A stretch of DNA of 8,325 nucleotides from positions 1 through 8,325 of the forward strand of contig CANISN010000063.1 of assembly GCA_947470165.1 (NCBI GenBank). The letters are read 5' to 3'. The stretch comes from Burkholderiaceae bacterium. GTDB lineage: Bacteria > Pseudomonadota > Gammaproteobacteria > Burkholderiales > Burkholderiaceae. The translations under genes and the position numbers were made by a program. Below, one piece after another: positions 5,586-8,325 of the stretch. The notes below the pieces were generated by a model. The model saw only the letters and a program-made list of their open reading frames with translations. It ran no database searches and was not told where the DNA came from. Numbering within the stretch: the stretch's first letter is position 1; the number at the start of each line of letters is the position of its first letter.

Positions 5586-6486
5586 ACTGATTGTTTTGAG
5601 CTTTAGCATCCAGGGCAACTTGGTAAGCCTCTTTTTTACTTAACCCAAGAACTTGAGCCAGCACGGCAGCAATTTCTTTGCTGCCTAAGTATGGGCTTAA
5701 TGCATTAGCCCACAGCAATAGCGCCGAATATTCCGGAGTTTGGTCTGAATTGGCTTGGCGCCCAGCCACCAAAATAATAAATTCACCTTTTAAGCTTTCT
5801 GCTTGCTCCAACCATTGGGGTATGTCTGCTGCATTGAGAGCAACCAATTGCTCAAATTTCTTAGTCAGTTCTCTGCCTACCAGTACCTGCCTCTCGGGTT
5901 CTAGTTCTTTACAAAGCGATGTTAGCGTATCTCGAATTTGATGGGGCGATTCAAAAAAGATACTTGTCTTAGCATTGCTTCGGATATCTTGTATCAGCAT
6001 GCCACGCTCCTTAGCCTTATTGGGCCAAAAGCCTAGAAATTGAAAGCGCCCTTCCGATGGCAACATGACTGAGCCACTCGCAGAAATAGCAGACGACACT
6101 GCGCTTGCGCCGGGTATAGGAATAATCCGAAAGCCTGCTTTTTGAACAGCATTAACCAAGCGCGCTCCCGGATCACAGACGCCAGGAGTACCGGCGTCCG
6201 AGATATAGGCCCAACGCTCATTTTGGGAAAGGTGCTGAATGATCGTCTGTGCGCCAGTAATTTCATTGTGCTCATGTAGGGCTAGACACTTTTTATGAAT
6301 TCCAAAATGCCCAAGCAGGGGCGCGCTATGTCTTGTATCTTCACAGGCTATTCCATCAACGGAGTTCAGCACATGCAGTGCGCGCAAAGTGATGTCCCCC
6401 ATATTGCCGATTGGGGTGGCAACCATATATAAAGCTCCAGCAGGCAGATCCTGTTGCTTTAAAAAATCCAAGGGGCTTAATTCCAT
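5584..6486 (-). CDS. rsmI: 16S rRNA (cytidine-1402-2'-O)-methyltransferase RsmI
   Basis: RsmI uses S-adenosylmethionine to 2'-O-methylate C1402 in the decoding centre of 16S rRNA, on the same base that RsmH modifies. The 300-residue protein carries the tetrapyrrole-methylase fold signatures in order: LYMVATPIGNMGDITLRAL (19-37), CEDTR (48-52), LHEHNE (70-75), SDAGTPGVCDPG (96-107), PIPGASA (123-129), FLGFWP (150-155), FFESPHQI (177-184), GRELTK (204-209) and GEFIILV (234-240). A C-terminal helical RsmI-type domain ends the protein (about 265-300). E. coli RsmI is slightly shorter. ATG 6486 is preferred to the in-frame TTG at 6495, since family members begin only a few residues before the LYxVATPIGN strand. 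It is divergent from the diaA-like gene across 107 bp, as rsmI is from its neighbours in E. coli. Confidence 0.96.
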   Translation of the reverse strand: MELSPLDFLKQQDLPAGALYMVATPIGNMGDITLRALHVLNSVDGIACEDTRHSAPLLGHFGIHKKCLALHEHNEITGAQTIIQHLSQNERWAYISDAGTPGVCDPGARLVNAVQKAGFRIIPIPGASAVSSAISASGSVMLPSEGRFQFLGFWPNKAKERGMLIQDIRSNAKTSIFFESPHQIRDTLTSLCKELEPERQVLVGRELTKKFEQLVALNAADIPQWLEQAESLKGEFIILVAGRQANSDQTPEYSALLLWANALSPYLGSKEIAAVLAQVLGLSKKEAYQVALDAKAQNNQ

Positions 6487-6509
6487 AGGCGTCAACGTAT
6501 GCGTAAGAA

Positions 6510-6532
6510 GTATTCAATAAGTAAGAGAATAC
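6510..6532. promoter_or_regulatory. Inverted repeat in the rsmI / diaA divergent gap
   Basis: GTATTC (6510-6515) and GAATAC (6527-6532) form a perfect 6-bp dyad with an 11-bp spacer in the 107-bp gap. A wider inverted pair ACGTAT (6495-6500) and ATACGT (6529-6534) overlaps it. It could be an operator controlling either gene or a chance AT-rich repeat. The same half-sites, directly abutted, occur upstream of priA at 785-796. Confidence 0.25.
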
Positions 6533-6593
6533 GTCCCTTTTGAATTCAGAGGCACCATATTCAGACCCCCCTACTTTGGCGCATAATAATGTA

Positions 6594-7196
6594 ATGGAAA
6601 AAGATATTTTCGATCGTTTGAGTGCTCGCGCTTCCCAACATTTTTTAGACAGCATTGCTGTGAAGCAAGAAGCTGAAAAAATACTTCCTGAACAAATTGC
6701 GCACGGCATAGTCGTGATGACAGAATGTCTCCGTGCTGGCGGCAAAGTGATGACCTGCGGCAATGGAGGTTCTGCCGCCGATGCACAGCATTTTTCTGCG
6801 GAGCTTATGGGCCGATTCGAGAGAGAGCGTCAAGAGTTAGCCGCGATTGCTTTAACAACGGATACTTCAATCTTGACGGCAGTAGGTAATGACTACAGCT
6901 ATGATGAGGTCTTTAGCAAGCAGGTGCGCGGCCTTGGAAAAAAAGGCGATATCTTGATTGGTATCTCCACTTCAGGAAATTCAAAAAACGTAGTGAAAGC
7001 AATTGAGGCCGCAAAAAAGATGGGCATCAAAATTATTGCGTTAACTGGCAATGGTGGCGGAAAAATTGCTAGCCTTTTAGACGTGGGTGACATTCACTTG
7101 TGCGTCCCATCCACACGCACCGCTCGGATTCAAGAAACGCATTTAGTTTTACTGCACTCTATTTGTGATGGCGTAGATCATTTATTACTCGATTAA
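6594..7196 (+). CDS. diaA: SIS-domain protein, DiaA / phosphoheptose isomerase (GmhA) family
   Basis: The family covers GmhA, which isomerises sedoheptulose 7-phosphate for LPS heptose, and DiaA, which binds DnaA as a tetramer and promotes timely initiation. The 200-residue protein has one SIS domain with CGNGGS (55-60), TTD (88-90), STSGNS (125-130) and RIQETH (178-183). From memory of E. coli DiaA, the blocks RFERER, IAL-T-D, DEVFSKQVR, VKAIEAA, ARIQE and the D-HLLL C-terminus match it better than GmhA. Yet H66, E70, Q180 and H183, equivalent to the GmhA metal and catalytic positions, are all kept, so isomerase activity is possible. The dolP-like gene 26 bp downstream and divergent rsmI support diaA by synteny. 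ATG 6594 is preferred; an in-frame TTG at 6540 would add 18 residues. There is no ribosome site. A -10-like CATAAT (6582-6587) would give an almost leaderless transcript. Confidence 0.85.
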   Translation: MEKDIFDRLSARASQHFLDSIAVKQEAEKILPEQIAHGIVVMTECLRAGGKVMTCGNGGSAADAQHFSAELMGRFERERQELAAIALTTDTSILTAVGNDYSYDEVFSKQVRGLGKKGDILIGISTSGNSKNVVKAIEAAKKMGIKIIALTGNGGGKIASLLDVGDIHLCVPSTRTARIQETHLVLLHSICDGVDHLLLD

Positions 7197-7222
7197 GAGC
7201 CCTAATTTTAGAAAGTTACTAT

Positions 7223-7870
7223 ATGCAAAATACACTCACTATCAGATTATTTACCGCGATTTTGTTGACAGCAGTATTGTCTGGCTGTGGAGTTTTAGCG
7301 GTGGGCGGTGTTGTTGCAGGCGCTAGCGTAATGGCCGATCGCCGAACGCCGGCCGTGCAGGCAATCGACAAGGGGATTGGCTTAGAGGTTGAAAATGCTT
7401 TAGAGAAAAAGTTTGGGGATGGTGCCCATATTAATGTGACCTCTTTTAATCAAAAGGTGCTGCTAACTGGTGAGGCGAAAGATATAAGTACTAAAGAGCA
7501 GGCTGGAGCATATGCGAAAGCAAACAAGAATGTTCGCTCTGTATTCAATGAATTGATCATTGGACCTAATAGCACTTACACCGTCCGCGCCAATGATTCT
7601 TATCTCGAGTCAAAAATTAAAGCGCAAATGATTTTCACCGATAAGTTACCTTCCAATTCAATGGTGATTATTGCCGAAGGCAGCAGCATTTATTTGATGG
7701 GCATATTGACGCAGCATGAGGCAGGGGTTGCCAAAAAAATAGCGAGTAATGTTAACGGAGTGAAGGATGTATACGCCTACTTCGATATTATTTCTGAAGC
7801 AGAAAAATCGCGTTTAGAAAAACAAGGCAAGGCAGAAGAGTCTCAGCCTAGCCCAATACTTAAACAGTAA
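7223..7870 (+). CDS. dolP: BON-domain outer-membrane lipoprotein, DolP (YraP) family
   Basis: The 215-residue protein starts with a lipoprotein signal whose lipobox LSGC places the acylated cysteine at C22. Next come a Gly/Ala-rich stretch, the family DRRTP motif (39-43) and two BON domains (about 52-114 and 125-191), each with the typical strand-glycine turn (LLTGEAKD near 80-87, LMGILT near 158-163). E. coli DolP is an outer-membrane lipoprotein that binds anionic phospholipid at division sites and supports envelope integrity. The match in order and motifs, including DGxHINVT and GVKDV-like segments, makes orthology likely. A charged 24-residue tail (192-215) extends beyond the second BON domain. 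It lies 26 bp after diaA and 23 bp before the cytochrome gene on the same strand, so cotranscription is likely. ATG 7223 gives a well-formed signal peptide. Confidence 0.92.
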   Translation: MQNTLTIRLFTAILLTAVLSGCGVLAVGGVVAGASVMADRRTPAVQAIDKGIGLEVENALEKKFGDGAHINVTSFNQKVLLTGEAKDISTKEQAGAYAKANKNVRSVFNELIIGPNSTYTVRANDSYLESKIKAQMIFTDKLPSNSMVIIAEGSSIYLMGILTQHEAGVAKKIASNVNGVKDVYAYFDIISEAEKSRLEKQGKAEESQPSPILKQ

Positions 7871-7893
7871 AGTTAATTAGGTAGAAGCGCTTA

Positions 7894-8247
7894 ATGAATT
7901 TTCTGGCGCAACATTTAAAATATATTTTTCTCGCCACAGCCCTTTTGCTTTGCTCTCTGAATTCGCGGGCATCTACCGATGATGCAAAAGCTAGTGCACT
8001 TGCAAAACAAAATGCTTGCTTGGGATGCCATGCAGTAGATAAAAAAATTGTGGGGCCTAGTCTTCAGGCTATCGCAAAGAAATATACAAATGACCCCAAT
8101 GCAACGGCATTTTTAAAAAACAAAATTCTGAAAGGTGGCTCGGGATCTTGGGGTGTTGTACCGATGCCAGCAAATGCTAAGCTAAGCGACGCCGATGTAT
8201 CTCTATTGGTAGGCTGGATTCTGCGCGGAGCTCCCAGCACAAATTAG
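7894..8247 (+). CDS. Class I c-type cytochrome, periplasmic
   Basis: This small monohaem cytochrome c has 117 residues as precursor. A Sec signal peptide (about 1-26, hydrophobic 9-22, likely cut after SRA) is followed by the haem-attachment motif CLGCH (C42, C45, axial H46). The VVPMPAN segment places the probable axial methionine at M91. The layout GGSGSWG-VVPMPAN and the C-terminal helix with VGWIL match the cytochrome c-551/552 group, soluble electron carriers between periplasmic redox complexes. AGGTAG (7879-7884) lies 9 nt before ATG 7894 and can serve as ribosome site. It ends the apparent diaA-dolP-cytochrome run and overlaps by 4 bp the stop of a convergent gene, with no terminator between them. 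The partner oxidase or reductase cannot be named from this window. Confidence 0.94.
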   Translation: MNFLAQHLKYIFLATALLLCSLNSRASTDDAKASALAKQNACLGCHAVDKKIVGPSLQAIAKKYTNDPNATAFLKNKILKGGSGSWGVVPMPANAKLSDADVSLLVGWILRGAPSTN

Positions 8248-8325
8248 GTGGGGCGAACGACCGGCTTGCCAAGAAACCAGAACCAGGCATCATTTGAGCG
8301 CTTAAAGTTTTCTTTCATTGCATAG
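8244..8325 (-). CDS. C-terminal end of an unidentified protein (5' end beyond window)
   Basis: On the minus strand a frame is open from the right edge to TAA (8246-8244). It encodes 26 residues, ending in RSNDAWFWFLGKPVVRPT. The aromatic-rich ending looks like real protein sequence, and the convergent arrangement with a 4-bp stop overlap mirrors the priA / gcvH junction. No domain can be named from so short a piece. The main alternative is that it is a chance open frame, since 26 codons without a stop is not rare. Confidence 0.5.
   Translation of the reverse strand, partial: YAMKENFKRSNDAWFWFLGKPVVRPT

Noticed and set aside
6356..6833. Several minus-strand ORFs opposite the start of the diaA-like gene
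   Set aside because: They lie antisense to a clear SIS-domain gene and across its gap with rsmI, overlap each other and show no domain or composition typical of a real protein.

Overview
This window looks like chromosomal DNA of a small-genome betaproteobacterium of the Burkholderiales. Polynucleobacter or a close relative is my best guess, from the moderate-to-low GC, the compact layout, the hemE-priA pairing and the style of the proteins. That assignment is inference from recognition; no search was run. Almost all of it reads as vertically inherited housekeeping sequence. I see no insertion sequence, prophage, CRISPR array or defence island.

Left part (1-3400). The 3' two-thirds of hemE (uroporphyrinogen decarboxylase) is followed by a 260-bp AT-rich gap and then priA (replication-restart helicase). 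The gap is the most structured non-coding stretch here. It holds a 13-bp stem-loop, two convergent DnaA-box-like 9-mers that form a second hairpin, a 25-nt run of only A/T, a short perfect palindrome, and two tandem DnaA boxes (one a perfect TTATCCACA) just before the priA start. priA meets a lone, somewhat divergent gcvH tail to tail, and their stop codons overlap on TTAA.

Middle (3400-5540). A 300-bp gap without a recognisable gene is followed by a minus-strand pair. This is a DesA-type membrane fatty-acid desaturase and, downstream of it, a 61-residue two-CxxC zinc-ribbon-like protein of unknown function. A minus-strand tRNA-Arg(CCG) with encoded CCA comes next. Divergent from the tRNA is a 70-residue membrane protein that looks like only the anchor half of a membrane-bound cytochrome c5-type protein, with no haem site.

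Right part (5540-8325). rsmI (16S rRNA C1402 2'-O-methyltransferase) is divergent from a plus-strand set: diaA/gmhA-like SIS protein, dolP-like two-BON-domain lipoprotein, and a soluble class I cytochrome c. The rsmI / diaA / dolP arrangement matches the E. coli rsmI-lpoA-yraN-diaA-dolP locus with lpoA and yraN missing. The last 82 bases carry the C-terminus of an unidentified minus-strand gene that overlaps the cytochrome stop codon.

Replication is a loose common thread. PriA, a DiaA-like DnaA-binding candidate and a DnaA-box cluster lie within about 6.5 kb. No new system is demonstrated. The points most worth following up are the DnaA-box region, a PriA that seems to lack its winged-helix domain, the haem-less cytochrome anchor and the orphan gcvH.
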